Assembly (NCBI GenBank): GCA_024402135.1 | Contig: JAKSJN010000004.1 | Span: 1 to 64,000 of the forward strand | DNA length: 64,000 bases | DNA from: Bacteroidales bacterium | GTDB lineage: Bacteria; Bacteroidota; Bacteroidia; Bacteroidales; UBA932 | Direction: 5' to 3' | Part shown: positions 26,330 to 36,600 of the stretch, piece after piece | Position numbering within the stretch: the stretch's first letter is position 1 | Layout: each line of letters begins with the position of its first letter | Notes under the pieces: model-generated | The model's input: the letters and a program-made list of their open reading frames with translations, nothing else | Databases searched by the model: none | Told to the model about the DNA's origin: nothing | Position numbers and translations under genes: made by a program

Positions 26330-27046
26330 ATGAGCTCCGTATTCCGTTTCAAGAGGTTCGAGGTTCGCAACGAGCGCTCCTCCATGAAGGTCAATACCGA
26401 TGGTGTCCTTCTGGGTGCCGCAATGGAGCTTGATGCCTTTGACCATAGGCTGCTCGATGTCGGAACCGGCACCGGAACGATAGCGCTCATGGCCGCCCAG
26501 CGTCTTCATGATCTTGGAGCAGACTGCGTCATCGATGCCATTGATATAGACCCGGCCTCTGCGGAAGAAGCAGCGGAGAATTTCTCCGCGTCACCATGGC
26601 CGGACATGCTTCGTGCCTCTCATATCTCTCTTGATGGTTTCGCTGCGGCATGTGGCGACGGTTTCGACCTTATCTTTTCGAATCCTCCATATTTCGATGA
26701 TTCTCTGAAGAATCCCGATGCCCGCAAGAGTACGGCGCGTCATTCCCTCAGCCTTTCATATCGTGAGCTCATTTCGTTCGCTGCAGACAGGCTGACTCCG
26801 GCAGGCAGGCTTGCCATGGTTCTCCCATCTGATTGTGAACAGGCAATGCTGCGCCATGCACGCATGTTCTCGCTTTTCCCGAGGCGCATCCTCCGTATCC
26901 GCACTGTGGAACGCAAGGCCCCGATGCGTATCATCGTTGAACTTGGCCGCGAGCGCTCGGACTGCCGCGAGGAACTCCTTACCATACATGAAAAAGAGAG
27001 GTACTCCGAAGAATACCTCTCTCTTACCGGTGATTTCTATCTCTAG
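26330..27046 (+). CDS. trmN: tRNA(1)(Val) (adenine-37-N6)-methyltransferase-like protein
   Basis: The 238-residue protein begins with FRFKRFEVRNERSSMKVNTD, the family's substrate-recognition start. It has the SAM-binding loop LLDVGTGTGTIALMAAQRL near residue 45 and the catalytic motif FSNPPYF typical of N6-adenine methyltransferases. This combination is that of YfiC/TrmN6, which methylates A37 of tRNA-Val. It starts one base after the stop of the ATPase gene and ends two bases from the convergent transketolase. Confidence 0.85.
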   Translation: MSSVFRFKRFEVRNERSSMKVNTDGVLLGAAMELDAFDHRLLDVGTGTGTIALMAAQRLHDLGADCVIDAIDIDPASAEEAAENFSASPWPDMLRASHISLDGFAAACGDGFDLIFSNPPYFDDSLKNPDARKSTARHSLSLSYRELISFAADRLTPAGRLAMVLPSDCEQAMLRHARMFSLFPRRILRIRTVERKAPMRIIVELGRERSDCREELLTIHEKERYSEEYLSLTGDFYL

Positions 27047-27047
27047 A

Positions 27048-29075
27048 TTAAAGGATCTTGCTTACCTGCTCGTATACGTTCTGGGCTGTGTAGCCGAGCT
27101 TCTCGTCGAGCACCTTGTAAGGAGCTGAGTAGCCGAAGGTCTCAAGACCCCATACGGTTGACTCTGGAGCTGCGCCGATAAGGAAGCCCTGGAGGTTTAC
27201 AGGAAGACCTGCGGTCATACCGAATACCTTTGCACCTGCAGGAACAACGCTCTGCTGGTACTCCTTGCTCTGGCAACGGAATACACCCTCTGATGGAACG
27301 CTGACGATACGAACCTTCTTGCCGTCCTTGCGAAGGAGCTCGGCACCTGCAACGAGTGTAGATACCTCAGAACCTGTAGCGACGAGGATGACATCAGGAT
27401 TCTCGTCTGAGCCGGCTACGATGTAGCCACCCTTGCGAGCCTGCTCGTAATCGTTGCCCTCTGGGAGGTTGTTGATGTTCTGGCGTGAAAGGATGAGAGC
27501 GGTAGGGCTCTCCATGTTCTCCATTGCCATAGCCCATGCGGTAGTGGTCTCCTTTGCGTCAGCTGGACGGAGAACGAGGCAAGAGTTCTTGCCATCGTGG
27601 CGCTTGAGCTTCTCCATGAGACGGATCTGTGCCTCATGCTCTACTGGCTCATGGGTAGGACCATCCTCACCTACGCGGAATGCGTCGTGTGTCCATACGA
27701 ACTTGACAGGGAGCTGCATGAGAGCTGCCATACGTACTACAGGAAGCATGTACTGAGAGAATACGAAGAAGGTACCGCATGCAGGGATGACACCACCGTG
27801 GAGGGCCATACCTACGCAGCAGCAAGCCATTGTGAACTCAGCAACACCAGCCTGGAAGAATGCGCCGCTGAAATCGTCGGCCTTGAGAGCCTTGGTCTTC
27901 TTGAGGAATCCGTCAGTCTTGTCTGAGTTGGAAAGGTCTGCAGATGCACAGATCATGTTAGGAACCTGCTCGGCGAGAACTGAGAGACATGCTGCAGAAG
28001 CGTTACGGGTTGCGTCGTTGTCCTTCTGTACGCAAGCGTTCCAGTCGATCTTTGGAGCCTTGCCAGAGAACCAGTCTGCCTGCTGTGCAGCCTTCTCAGG
28101 GTTAGCCTCAGCCCATGCCTTCTCCTCTGCGTAGCGCTCGGCGCAGATAGCCTCGAGCTCCTTTGCACGGTTAGCGTAAAGCTCCTTTACGTCGTCGAAG
28201 ATCTGGAATGGATTCTCAGGATCGCCGCCGAGGTTCTTGATGGTGTTCACGTAAGCGTCGCCACCGAGTGGAGCACCATGGGTCTTGCAGTTAGCCTCGT
28301 ATGAGGTACCGTCAGCCTTGAGGGCGCCCTTGCCCATGATACACTTGCCGATGATGAGTGTTGGCTTGCCCTTTACAGCCTGTGCCTTCTCGATAGCCTC
28401 GCGGATCTGGGCAGCGTCGTTACCGTTGATCTCGATAACCTCCCAGTTCTGGGCGCGGTACTTGGCAGCAGTGTCCTCGTTCATGACCTCCTTGGTCTCG
28501 GTAGAGAGCTGGATGTCGTTGCAGTCGTAGAACATGATGAGGTTGTCAAGTCCAAGGTTTCCTGCGATACGTGCAGCACCCTGTGAAACCTCCTCCTGGA
28601 TACCACCGTCAGAGATGTATGCATAGATGGTCTCCTTTGCGAAGGTAGGGTTGCCGGTGTGGGCAGCGAGGAACTTTGCAGCGATGGCAGCGCCGATAGC
28701 ATATGCGTGACCCTGACCGAGAGGTCCTGAGGTGTTCTCGATGCCACGTGCTACTTCATACTCAGGGTGACCGGTGGTTGGAGAACCCCACTGACGGAGC
28801 TGTGCGAGCTCGTCGAGAGAGAACTTGCCGGCGAGGCAGAGCTGTGAGTAGAGCATTGGAGCCATGTGGCCTGGATCAAGGAAGAAACGGTCACGACCAA
28901 CCCACTCAGGGTTCTTTGGGTCATACTTGAGGTACTCTGAATAGAGGACATTGATGAAGTCTGCACCGCCCATTGCACCGCCTGGGTGGCCTGACTTTGC
29001 CTTCTCTACTGCAGAGGCAGCAAGGATGCGGATGTTATCCGCTGCGTGGTTGAGCACGCTGATTGAATTTGCCAT
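27048..29075 (-). CDS. tkt: Transketolase
   Basis: The thiamine-diphosphate enzyme moves two-carbon units in the pentose phosphate pathway. The 675 residues contain SGHPGGAMGGADF near residue 30, the cofactor motif ISDGGIQEEVSQGAARIAGN (normally GDGxx, here SDG) with the closing NDIQLS near residue 170, and HDAFRVGEDGPTHEPVEH in the second domain. It also has TLIIGKCIMGKGA. Codon use is highly biased, pointing to strong expression. No terminator separates it from the convergent trmN. Confidence 0.95.
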   Translation of the reverse strand: MANSISVLNHAADNIRILAASAVEKAKSGHPGGAMGGADFINVLYSEYLKYDPKNPEWVGRDRFFLDPGHMAPMLYSQLCLAGKFSLDELAQLRQWGSPTTGHPEYEVARGIENTSGPLGQGHAYAIGAAIAAKFLAAHTGNPTFAKETIYAYISDGGIQEEVSQGAARIAGNLGLDNLIMFYDCNDIQLSTETKEVMNEDTAAKYRAQNWEVIEINGNDAAQIREAIEKAQAVKGKPTLIIGKCIMGKGALKADGTSYEANCKTHGAPLGGDAYVNTIKNLGGDPENPFQIFDDVKELYANRAKELEAICAERYAEEKAWAEANPEKAAQQADWFSGKAPKIDWNACVQKDNDATRNASAACLSVLAEQVPNMICASADLSNSDKTDGFLKKTKALKADDFSGAFFQAGVAEFTMACCCVGMALHGGVIPACGTFFVFSQYMLPVVRMAALMQLPVKFVWTHDAFRVGEDGPTHEPVEHEAQIRLMEKLKRHDGKNSCLVLRPADAKETTTAWAMAMENMESPTALILSRQNINNLPEGNDYEQARKGGYIVAGSDENPDVILVATGSEVSTLVAGAELLRKDGKKVRIVSVPSEGVFRCQSKEYQQSVVPAGAKVFGMTAGLPVNLQGFLIGAAPESTVWGLETFGYSAPYKVLDEKLGYTAQNVYEQVSKIL

Positions 29076-29156
29076 TGGATATAAAAGTTTTTAAATGATT
29101 TCCTTAGTCCCGCAATTTACGAAAAATATTTCGTAGGAACACAAATTAAATTCGCT

Positions 29157-29164
29157 TATCTTTG
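29157..29164 (+). promoter_or_regulatory. -7 box of lepA
   Basis: TATCTTTG, a perfect box, ends only four bases before the lepA ATG, so the transcript should start at or within a base or two of the start codon. Confidence 0.6.
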
Positions 29165-29168
29165 CCTT

Positions 29169-30962
29169 ATGAAACATATCAGAAACTTCTGCATAATAGC
29201 GCATATCGACCACGGCAAGAGTACCTTGGCAGACCGTCTGTTGGAACTTACCAGCACGCTTAGTGCGCGCGACATGGAAAACCAGGTGCTCGATGACATG
29301 GATCTCGAGAAGGAAAAGGGTATCACTATCAAGAGCCACGCAATCCAGATGAATTACAGCCGCGGTGGGGAAAACTATCGCCTGAATCTCATCGATACTC
29401 CGGGCCATGTGGACTTTTCCTATGAAGTTTCCCGCTCCATCGCGTCATGCGAGGGCGCTCTTCTCGTTGTGGATGCGACCCAGGGCGTCCAGGCCCAGAC
29501 CATCTCCAACCTGTATCTGGCGATAGATCATGGCCTCGAAATCATCCCTGTCCTGAACAAGATCGACATGGATTCGGCCCAGGTAGAAGTCGTCTCTGAC
29601 CAGGTCTGCGACCTGCTTGGCTGCGACCCGGAGGATATTTTCAAGGTTTCTGCAAGGACAGGAGAAGGTGTCGCACCTATTCTCGACGCCATCGTGGACC
29701 GCATACCTGCGCCTCAGGGAGACCCTGAAGCTCCGCTGCAGGCCCTTATCTTCGACTCCGTGTTCAATCCTTTCCGAGGTGTCATCGCATATTTCAAGAT
29801 CATGAACGGTTCAATCCGCAAGGGAGATCCTATCAAGTTCTTTGCGACAGGAATGGATTACGAGACCGAGGAGGTCGGAGTGCTCAAGATGAAGCTTGTC
29901 CCTACCCAGGAGATCGGCTGCGGAGACGTGGGCTATATCATCACCGGTATCAAGAGCGCCACAGAGGTAAAGGTGGGTGATACGATCACGCATCTCGGAG
30001 CCGGAGCCTGTGACTCTGCTATCGCGGGATTCGAGGAGGTCAAGCCTATGGTCTTCGCGGGTATGTACCCTGTGGATGCCTCGAAATTCGAGGAACTCCG
30101 TGCCGTTCTTGAGAAGTTCCAGCTCAATGATGCATCGTTCGTTTATGAGCCGGAGTCTTCACTTGCGCTCGGTTCGGGTTTCCGCTGCGGATTCCTTGGT
30201 CTGCTTCATCTTGAAATCGTCCAGGAACGTCTGTTCCGCGAGTTCAACATGGACGTCATCACCACCGTTCCGAACGTGTCATACAAGGTCTACACGACCC
30301 AGGACGAGGTTCTTGATGTACATAATCCATCCGGAATGCCGGCACCTACCCTCATCGACCATATCGAGGAGCCTTTCATCCGTGCCCAGATCATTTCCAA
30401 GTCGGATTTCTTCGGCGCCATCATGAAGCTCTGCCTCGACCGTCGCGGAACGCTTGTGAGCCAGCATTTCATCACTGCTGACCGTGTCGAGCTCAACTAT
30501 GACATGCCTCTGTCAGAGATCGTCTTCGGATTCTACGATACACTGAAGACCATATCGAAGGGTTATGCTTCATTCGACTATCATGTCACCGGCTATCGTC
30601 CTGCAAAGCTTGTCCGACTGGACATCCTTCTCAACGGAGAGCCTGCCGACGCACTTTCGACCCTCATCCACGAGGACAATGCATATACATTCGGCCGCCG
30701 CATGTGCGAGAAGCTGAAGGAACTCATTCCTCGTCAGCAGTTCGACATTCCGGTTCAGGCTGCCATCGGTGCGAAGATCATCGCCCGTGAAACTGTAAAG
30801 CAGGTCCGCAAGGACGTTACCGCCAAGTGCTATGGTGGTGATATCACAAGAAAGAGAAAGCTCCTTGAGAAGCAGAAGGAGGGAAAGAAGCGAATGCGCC
30901 AGATCGGAACCGTCCAGGTTCCGCAGTCGGCATTCATGGCCGTCCTGAAGCTTGATAGCTAA
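29169..30962 (+). CDS. lepA: Elongation factor 4 (LepA)
   Basis: A ribosome-associated GTPase. The 597-residue product has the exact family start [20 protein letters not shown] with G1 loop [10 protein letters not shown]3 DTPGHVDF near residue 80 and G4 NKID near residue 134. The EF-G-like domains follow, and the LepA-specific C-terminal domain ends with [19 protein letters not shown]. Because this start is so conserved, the very short distance to the upstream -7 box points to a leaderless message. A copy of the intergenic repeat follows the gene. Confidence 0.96.
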   Translation: MKHIRNFCIIAHIDHGKSTLADRLLELTSTLSARDMENQVLDDMDLEKEKGITIKSHAIQMNYSRGGENYRLNLIDTPGHVDFSYEVSRSIASCEGALLVVDATQGVQAQTISNLYLAIDHGLEIIPVLNKIDMDSAQVEVVSDQVCDLLGCDPEDIFKVSARTGEGVAPILDAIVDRIPAPQGDPEAPLQALIFDSVFNPFRGVIAYFKIMNGSIRKGDPIKFFATGMDYETEEVGVLKMKLVPTQEIGCGDVGYIITGIKSATEVKVGDTITHLGAGACDSAIAGFEEVKPMVFAGMYPVDASKFEELRAVLEKFQLNDASFVYEPESSLALGSGFRCGFLGLLHLEIVQERLFREFNMDVITTVPNVSYKVYTTQDEVLDVHNPSGMPAPTLIDHIEEPFIRAQIISKSDFFGAIMKLCLDRRGTLVSQHFITADRVELNYDMPLSEIVFGFYDTLKTISKGYASFDYHVTGYRPAKLVRLDILLNGEPADALSTLIHEDNAYTFGRRMCEKLKELIPRQQFDIPVQAAIGAKIIARETVKQVRKDVTAKCYGGDITRKRKLLEKQKEGKKRMRQIGTVQVPQSAFMAVLKLDS

Positions 30963-30981
30963 AAACCAGGGTAATATCGGA

Positions 30982-31098
30982 CTCTCGCGAAGCGAATTCG
31001 TACCAACGAATCGGCCGTGCCGTGTATTTGTGAGTTTGCGAACAAATACGGAAAGGTGGAAAGGCCGTAGGGGTTACAGGGGGAGTGTCTCCCCCTTA
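30982..31098 (-). repeat. Third copy of the intergenic repeat, inverted
   Basis: Read on the minus strand it follows the same order as the tandem repeat at 20237-20481. It starts with TAAGGGGGAG and its hairpin partner CTCCCCC, then CGGCCTTTCCACCTTTCCG, ATTTGTTCGCAAACTCACAA, GGCCGATTCGTTGGTACGAA and GCTTCGCGAGAG. It begins one base after the TAA stop of yidD, as the other begins within the stop of the EnvC-like gene. The hairpin with TTATTT on the plus strand may terminate lepA. Confidence 0.88.
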
Positions 31099-31099
31099 T

Positions 31100-31342
31100 T
31101 TATGGAACAGGATCGTATCCGCTGCCGCCCCATGGGTGACAGCGGATTATTCTTTTGAACGCAAGCCAGGACCCCTTGATGAGACCGTGTTTACGGAGTG
31201 CTTCCAGTGCATACTGGGAACATGTAGGGGTGAATCGGCATGACGGAGGAGTCAGCGGAGAGATGCAGCGCTGATAGAAACGTATGAGCAGTACCGGGAT
31301 GAAAATCAGGACTCTGCGGACTGTGTCGCGGAACCTGCTCAT
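31100..31342 (-). CDS. yidD: Membrane protein insertion efficiency factor YidD
   Basis: A small protein thought to help YidC-dependent membrane insertion. The 80-residue product contains [20 protein letters not shown] and [15 protein letters not shown], closing with [20 protein letters not shown], which is the whole conserved family core. Its ATG overlaps the rnpA stop by four bases (ATGA). The longer in-frame frame upstream lies inside rnpA and is not real. Confidence 0.94.
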   Translation of the reverse strand: MSRFRDTVRRVLIFIPVLLIRFYQRCISPLTPPSCRFTPTCSQYALEALRKHGLIKGSWLAFKRIIRCHPWGGSGYDPVP

Positions 31343-31719
31343 GACCTGGCAGTCTTTTTTGCAATGTGCTTGAGAGCCGTTTCGATCAGAGTGGAAACCT
31401 CTTCGTAGCCGAGCACTTCCTTGGTGTTGTAGATGAAAATCATGTCGATCCCGGAATCCGGAATCAGCATGGATTTGCGTACACGGTAGGCTTCGCGTAT
31501 CCTGCGCTTGAGCAGGTTGCGTTTTACCGCGCGCTTGAACATGCGTTTCGGGACTGAAACCATTATTCGGTTGCTGCCGCCTTCCTCGCGTACGGACCAG
31601 CGGAAGCGTATGTCTCCGCACGACCCCCTGCGGCCATCTTCCATCAATCTGGAGATGTCCGGCTTGTAACTGATGCGCTCTTCCTTCGGAAGGCTGTTGG
31701 GAGCCGGTGTTTCGGACAT
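31339..31719 (-). CDS. rnpA: Ribonuclease P protein component
   Basis: The protein subunit that supports RNase P RNA in maturing tRNA 5' ends. The 126-residue chain has the family signature [18 protein letters not shown] near residue 70 and the following [14 protein letters not shown]. The N terminus is longer than in many RnpA proteins. I chose the ATG at MSETPAPN, four bases after the hemD stop. A start nine codons upstream would overlap hemD. The gene sits between hemD and yidD, not beside rpmH, as is usual in Bacteroidetes. Confidence 0.92.
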   Translation of the reverse strand: MSETPAPNSLPKEERISYKPDISRLMEDGRRGSCGDIRFRWSVREEGGSNRIMVSVPKRMFKRAVKRNLLKRRIREAYRVRKSMLIPDSGIDMIFIYNTKEVLGYEEVSTLIETALKHIAKKTARS

Positions 31720-31723
31720 TATG

Positions 31724-32467
31724 CTAGTTTTCCTGGTTGAGGACAATCTCTATCGCCTTCGCCACAGATGGGCACTCGGGCATAGGGGCGTTGATTGCTG
31801 TCTGGAGACCTGCCTCGCTCATTGCGCCGACAATGCTCTTGCCGTATGATATGAACTTGATGTCGTTCTGCTTGAACTCTGGGAAGTTCTCGTAGAGTGA
31901 CTTGACATCTGATGGGTTGTAGAATACGACCATGCCGTAGCTGTTGATGTCTATGTCCTTCATGTCCTGTGAGACAGACTTGATGAGTGCGGATACGGTG
32001 TATTCAAGCCCTGCGGCGTCAAATGCCGCTGTCATCGAAGACGCGCTTGATCCTTCGGCTGTGGTGATGAGGAACTTCTCTCCCTTGTGCTTTGGAGAAA
32101 TGAGAGATACAACAGATTCAGGAGTTCCGGTTCCGAAGAAAATCTTGCGTTTGCGATATACGATGTGCTTCTGGAGGTACATTGCCACAGCCTCGGTTGT
32201 ACAGAAGTACTTCATCGTCTCTGGAATCTTGATCCTGAGTTCTTCGCTGAGGTGGAAGTACGCATCGATCGCGTGTCTTGAAGAGAAGACAACTGCGGTG
32301 TAATCCAGGAAATTCAGTCTCTGGCCTCTGAACTCGCGGGAAGTGAGAGGCTCTATCTTGAAGAACTGTCTGAACTCTATTTCGACCCCGAATTTTTCTT
32401 TGAGTGCATTGTATGGGGTAAGGTTGATCGGAGCCTGTTGGGAAATGAGAATCTTCTTGTTGGTCAT
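31724..32467 (-). CDS. hemD: Uroporphyrinogen-III synthase
   Basis: The enzyme closes and inverts ring D in tetrapyrrole synthesis. The family is poorly conserved. The 247-residue product has the two-lobed alternating pattern, with LDYTAVVFSSRHAIDAYFHL in the first lobe, IFFGTGTPESVVSLI, then VVFYNPSDVKSLYENF and FISYGKSIVGAMSEAGL in the second. Its place between a DUF4271 gene and rnpA is the usual Bacteroidetes arrangement and supports the call. Confidence 0.85.
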   Translation of the reverse strand: MTNKKILISQQAPINLTPYNALKEKFGVEIEFRQFFKIEPLTSREFRGQRLNFLDYTAVVFSSRHAIDAYFHLSEELRIKIPETMKYFCTTEAVAMYLQKHIVYRKRKIFFGTGTPESVVSLISPKHKGEKFLITTAEGSSASSMTAAFDAAGLEYTVSALIKSVSQDMKDIDINSYGMVVFYNPSDVKSLYENFPEFKQNDIKFISYGKSIVGAMSEAGLQTAINAPMPECPSVAKAIEIVLNQEN

Positions 32468-32500
32468 ATCTTAAGTCGTTTTCCCCATGCTGTCCCTGTC

Positions 32501-33259
32501 TCAGGAGAACACGGCAACTGCTGTCAATGCGGCAGTGGGGAGCAATTCAAGGCCGCAAAGATACAAAAAACTCATAAATTTATGGTAACAAGAATTGAAG
32601 ATTTGCATTTTGCGTATCAGGTAGAAGATATAGAAGAATAAACAGATTCCGGTCAGTATGTTCTTCATATCGGCTTCTGGAATGCTCAACGCAGAACCGG
32701 CTCCAGCTGCCAGAAGCATTGCTATTGCGATCCAGATTCCAAAGTTGTACGAAGCTGTATGGCCGGCCATGAAGATCTCGCGCTTGCGTACATGCCGGGA
32801 CATGAACAGGTAGATGATGCGCCTCAGGAGAGCGTATGCTGTCAGCACGCCGAATATGGCCGGAGTCTGCCATATCGCAGGAAGACCGTCAATGACTCCT
32901 GACCTGAGAAGTCCATATCTTGAAACCAGCAGGCCTCCGCATAAGAAGAGGATGCGGGCTGCCGTGTTCCTTTCACGTGAAAGCTGGATGCTCTTGTCCA
33001 GGTTCACGCTGCCTTTCCAACGCACCAGACAGTCTGCAAGAGCCGGGGTGATATGGATGATTGCCCGTATGTTCAGCATCATCCAGAATGTGAATATCAG
33101 TACGGCTGCGATGTTCAGCGGGTTGCTGTTCCATGCCGGCTCGATTGCCGGGGGCAGGGCAGTGGGCTCTGTCGCCAGTTCAAGAACTCCTCGGGTCAGT
33201 GCGTCCGAGACCGGAGGGATTCCGGTCTGCAAGGGAAGTATGAACGCGGCAGGACTCAT
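32501..33259 (-). CDS. DUF4271 membrane protein
   Basis: A 252-residue protein of unknown function with about six hydrophobic segments (for example NIAAVLIFTFWMMLNIRAII and IWIAIAMLLAAGAGSALSI). The closing segment FFYIFYLIRKMQIFNSCYHK is typical of the DUF4271 family. The family is found next to hemD across Bacteroidetes, so a link to haem synthesis or envelope function is possible but unproven. It starts one base after the SUI1-like gene ends. Confidence 0.82.
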   Translation of the reverse strand: MSPAAFILPLQTGIPPVSDALTRGVLELATEPTALPPAIEPAWNSNPLNIAAVLIFTFWMMLNIRAIIHITPALADCLVRWKGSVNLDKSIQLSRERNTAARILFLCGGLLVSRYGLLRSGVIDGLPAIWQTPAIFGVLTAYALLRRIIYLFMSRHVRKREIFMAGHTASYNFGIWIAIAMLLAAGAGSALSIPEADMKNILTGICLFFYIFYLIRKMQIFNSCYHKFMSFLYLCGLELLPTAALTAVAVFS

Positions 33260-33260
33260 T

Positions 33261-33605
33261 CTAGTTGCCGCGTTTTGCCTTGTAACCCATTGATGTCAGC
33301 AGGGCGGTGACCTTGTCGCGAAGGTCTCCCTGTATGGTGATCTCACCGTCCTTGGCTGTTCCGCCGACTCCGCATTTTGTCTTTAGAGTCTTGCCGAGTG
33401 CGGCCAGGTCCTCGGAAGTGCCGACGAATCCTTTGACCAGTGTGACCTGCTTGCCGGCACGGCCGCTGCGGTCAATTGTCACGATGAGCTTCTGCCGTTC
33501 CGGAGCCAGTGTTTCGGGCTCGCTTTCTTCCTGTATGGTATAGTTGAAGTCGGGATTGGTCGAGTAGACCACGCCAAGGCGTTTTTTCCAATCGTTGTCA
33601 GCCAT
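33261..33605 (-). CDS. SUI1/YciH-family translation factor
   Basis: The 114-residue product ends in a SUI1 domain. It contains KLIVTIDRSGRAGKQVTLVKG, then LGKTLKTKCGVGGTAKDGEI and IQGDLRDKVTALLTSMGYKA, the pattern of bacterial YciH, a homologue of eukaryotic eIF1. YciH is linked to start-site fidelity, but its bacterial role is not settled. I chose the ATG at MADNDWKKRLG because the earlier start overlaps the -7 box of its promoter. It heads the run SUI1-DUF4271-hemD-rnpA-yidD. Confidence 0.9.
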   Translation of the reverse strand: MADNDWKKRLGVVYSTNPDFNYTIQEESEPETLAPERQKLIVTIDRSGRAGKQVTLVKGFVGTSEDLAALGKTLKTKCGVGGTAKDGEITIQGDLRDKVTALLTSMGYKAKRGN

Positions 33606-33622
33606 CTGTTGTCTGTTTGTGT

Positions 33623-33630
33623 GCAAAGAT
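33623..33630 (-). promoter_or_regulatory. -7 box of the SUI1 to yidD gene run
   Basis: TATCTTTG on the minus strand lies 17 bases before the ATG. No -33 match at the expected distance. Confidence 0.5.
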
Positions 33631-33644
33631 AAGGATTATGTTCG

Positions 33645-33652
33645 TATATTTG
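33645..33652 (+). promoter_or_regulatory. -7 box of the DUF2723 gene
   Basis: TATATTTG ends seven bases before the ATG, so the leader would be only a few bases. It is divergent from the SUI1 -7 box 15 bases away. Confidence 0.5.
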
Positions 33653-33659
33653 TCGGAAT

Positions 33660-36600
33660 ATGGAAGATAAGAAATTCAATCTCTGGAACCGTCTGGCCGC
33701 TCTGGCGGTCACTCTGGTTTCCGCTTTCACCTATCTGTCTACGATAGAGCCGACCGCGTCTTTCTGGGACTGCGGCGAATTCATAGCGTCATCATACAAG
33801 CTTGAAGTCGGTCATCCGCCAGGAAACCCGGTCTTCCAGCTTTTTGCGCGTATTGCAACCATGTTTGGCGATGCCTCGCATGCGGCGCTGCTCGTCAATT
33901 CGCTGAGCGCGATCTGCTCGGCTCTCACCATCTTCCTGCTGTATCTTACCATCGTGTTCTTTGCCAAGCGTCTCTTCAAGCGTGGCGAGAACGGTCTTTA
34001 CAGCACCGGCAACGCCATTGCCATTATCGGCAGCGGAATGGTAGGAGCCCTTGCATACTGCTTTTCTGACACCTTCTGGTTCTCCGCAGTCGAGGGAGAG
34101 GTTTACGCAATGTCGTCCCTTTTCACTGCCCTGGTCATCTGGGCGATGACGAAGTGGTATGAGCAGGCTGACCGTCCTCATTCGAACCGATGGATCGTCC
34201 TCATCTCCTTCGCGATGGGACTCAGCATCGGCATCCATCTGCTGAACCTGCTTGCCATCCCGGCTCTTGTCTTCATGTACTATTACCGTCACAAGGAAGA
34301 GGGCCACTATAACGTAAAGAGTCTTATTGGAATCACTGCACTGTCATTTGTAATCATTGCAGTGATCCTGTTCGTGATCGTACCTGTCCTTCCAAAGATT
34401 GCGGCCTACACGGACCTTCTCTTCGTGAATGTTTTCGGACTGCCATACAACACCGGAGCATTGTTCTTCATGGTTGCAGTGTTCGCCCTCAGTTTCTGGG
34501 GACTGTTCTGGACAATGAAGCATGACAAGGTGTTTGCAAATACGGTCCTGCTATGCTTTACCACCATCCTCGTAGGCTTCTCGCTCGTGACCATAGACGT
34601 GGTCCGCTCATGCGTGAAGACTCCTACCAACGAGTATCAGCCGGACAATGCCTTTACCCTTGTACGCTATCTCTCACGTGAGCAATACGGCAAGGCACCG
34701 CTGGTTTATGGTCAGTATTTCGATTCTCCTTACGAGGTCAAGTACGGCAAGTACTGGGCTCCTCTCAATGGAAAGTATGTGCGTGCGGACGCTCCTGCCG
34801 ATGCAAGCTACGACGCATCTGGAAAGATGCTCTTCCCAAGAATGTGGGCAACCAGCCCAAGCGGTACATACGAGTCGTTCTACATGAGCTATATCGGCAA
34901 GAAAGGCATCAAGGTCCCTGGACGTGACTATCCGAAGCCTACCATGGGAGCCAACCTGCGTTTCTTCTTTGACTATCAGCTCAACTGGATGTACTGGCGT
35001 TACTTCATGTGGAACTTCGCCGGCCGCCAGAATGAGATCCACAGCCCTATTCCGGGCGAGATTCTCCATGGCAACTGGGAGAGCGGAATCAAGGCTATCG
35101 ATGATTTCCGAATCGGCGACCAGTCGGATGCTCCTGCCCTGCTGGCTGAGAACAAGGGAAAGAACCACTACTATATGCTGCCTCTCCTCCTCGGCCTGCT
35201 GGGTCTTTTCTTCCAGTTCGACAAGGATAAGCGAGGTTCATGGCTGGTGTTCATCACGTTCTTCATGACCGGTATCGCCATCGTGCTGTACCTGAACCAG
35301 CAGCCTATGCAGGTCCGCGAGCGTGACTATGCATATGCCGGATCGTTCTATGCCTTTGCAATATGGATCGGTCTGGGAGTTGCTGCGGTCTATGCGTGGA
35401 TTGACGGACTCCTGAAGCATAGGCAGGGCGTTGCAGTCGCTGCCGTATGTACAGCTGCCCTCCTTTGCGTTCCTGCCATCATGGCCAAGGAGAACTGGGA
35501 TGATCACGACCGCAGCAATCGATATACTGCAGTCGAGATGGCTTCCAACTACCTTAACGGAGTAGGCGAGAACGGCATATTGGTAACCCATGGAGACAAC
35601 GATACATTCCCTCTCTGGTATGCCCAGGAGGTCGAGGGCATCCGTACCGATGTCCGCATCGTCAATACCTCCCTGCTCGGAACAGACTGGCATATCGACC
35701 AGATGAAATATGCGGTCAACGAGTCTGCTCCGCTGAACATCACCGTAGGTCCGTCACAGTACCTCTATGGCACCAACGAGATTGTCCTGATTGTGGACAA
35801 CCGCGACGAGGTGATTCCTATCAAGGACGTCATGACCGTATTCAAGCATCCTGACGCAAAGGTTCCGCTCCAGGGAGGAAAGAAGGCAGACTATATCATG
35901 TCGCATAAGATTTCGGTTCCGGTAAACAAGGTCAATGCTGTCAAGTACGGCATTGTTCCGGAAAAGCTTGCCGACATGATCCCTGACGAGATCATCCTTG
36001 AGATTCCTAAGGAGAAGGATTATCTTTCAAAGCCTGAACTCTTCATGCTCGACCTCCTGTCAAACTACGAATGGGACAGACCGCTTCACCTTATGAGCAA
36101 TGGCGGCGACCTCGGCATGGGCATCAAGGACTACCTCATGTATGACGGTATGACCAGCAAGTTCGTTCCATTCAAGAACAAGATAGGGACAGTTGATCCG
36201 GGTCTTGTAGATACGGACAGGCTATATCAGCTCATGACAGAGATTTACAGCTGGGATAATCTCAAGAGAGACGACTGGTTCGTAGACTACCAGAACATGT
36301 ATACCTTCCTTGGCGTCAACAGTCAGCGCGGTTTCTTCGTGAACTGCGCCGTGGCCTTCCTCGAGGCTGATGAGAAGGAGCGGGCAAAGCAGGCCATGGA
36401 CATGTGTATGGAGAATGTTCCAAAAAGTAATTTCCCGTACGAGACCATCCTTGCAGGTTTCTCCGGCAACGACTATATGGTGATTTCCATGGCTGAGCTC
36501 TACTATAGGCTTGGCGAGGTGGATAAGGCGCGTGCAATTGCCGTCGATATGTTCAACGACCTCCTCGCTACGGCACGCTTCTGCCTTGAGTACTACGATT

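Noticed and set aside
31343..31621. Long N-terminal extension of YidD
   Set aside because: The extension lies in another frame of rnpA, has low-complexity Gln/Arg/His content, and YidD is complete from MSRFRDTV.
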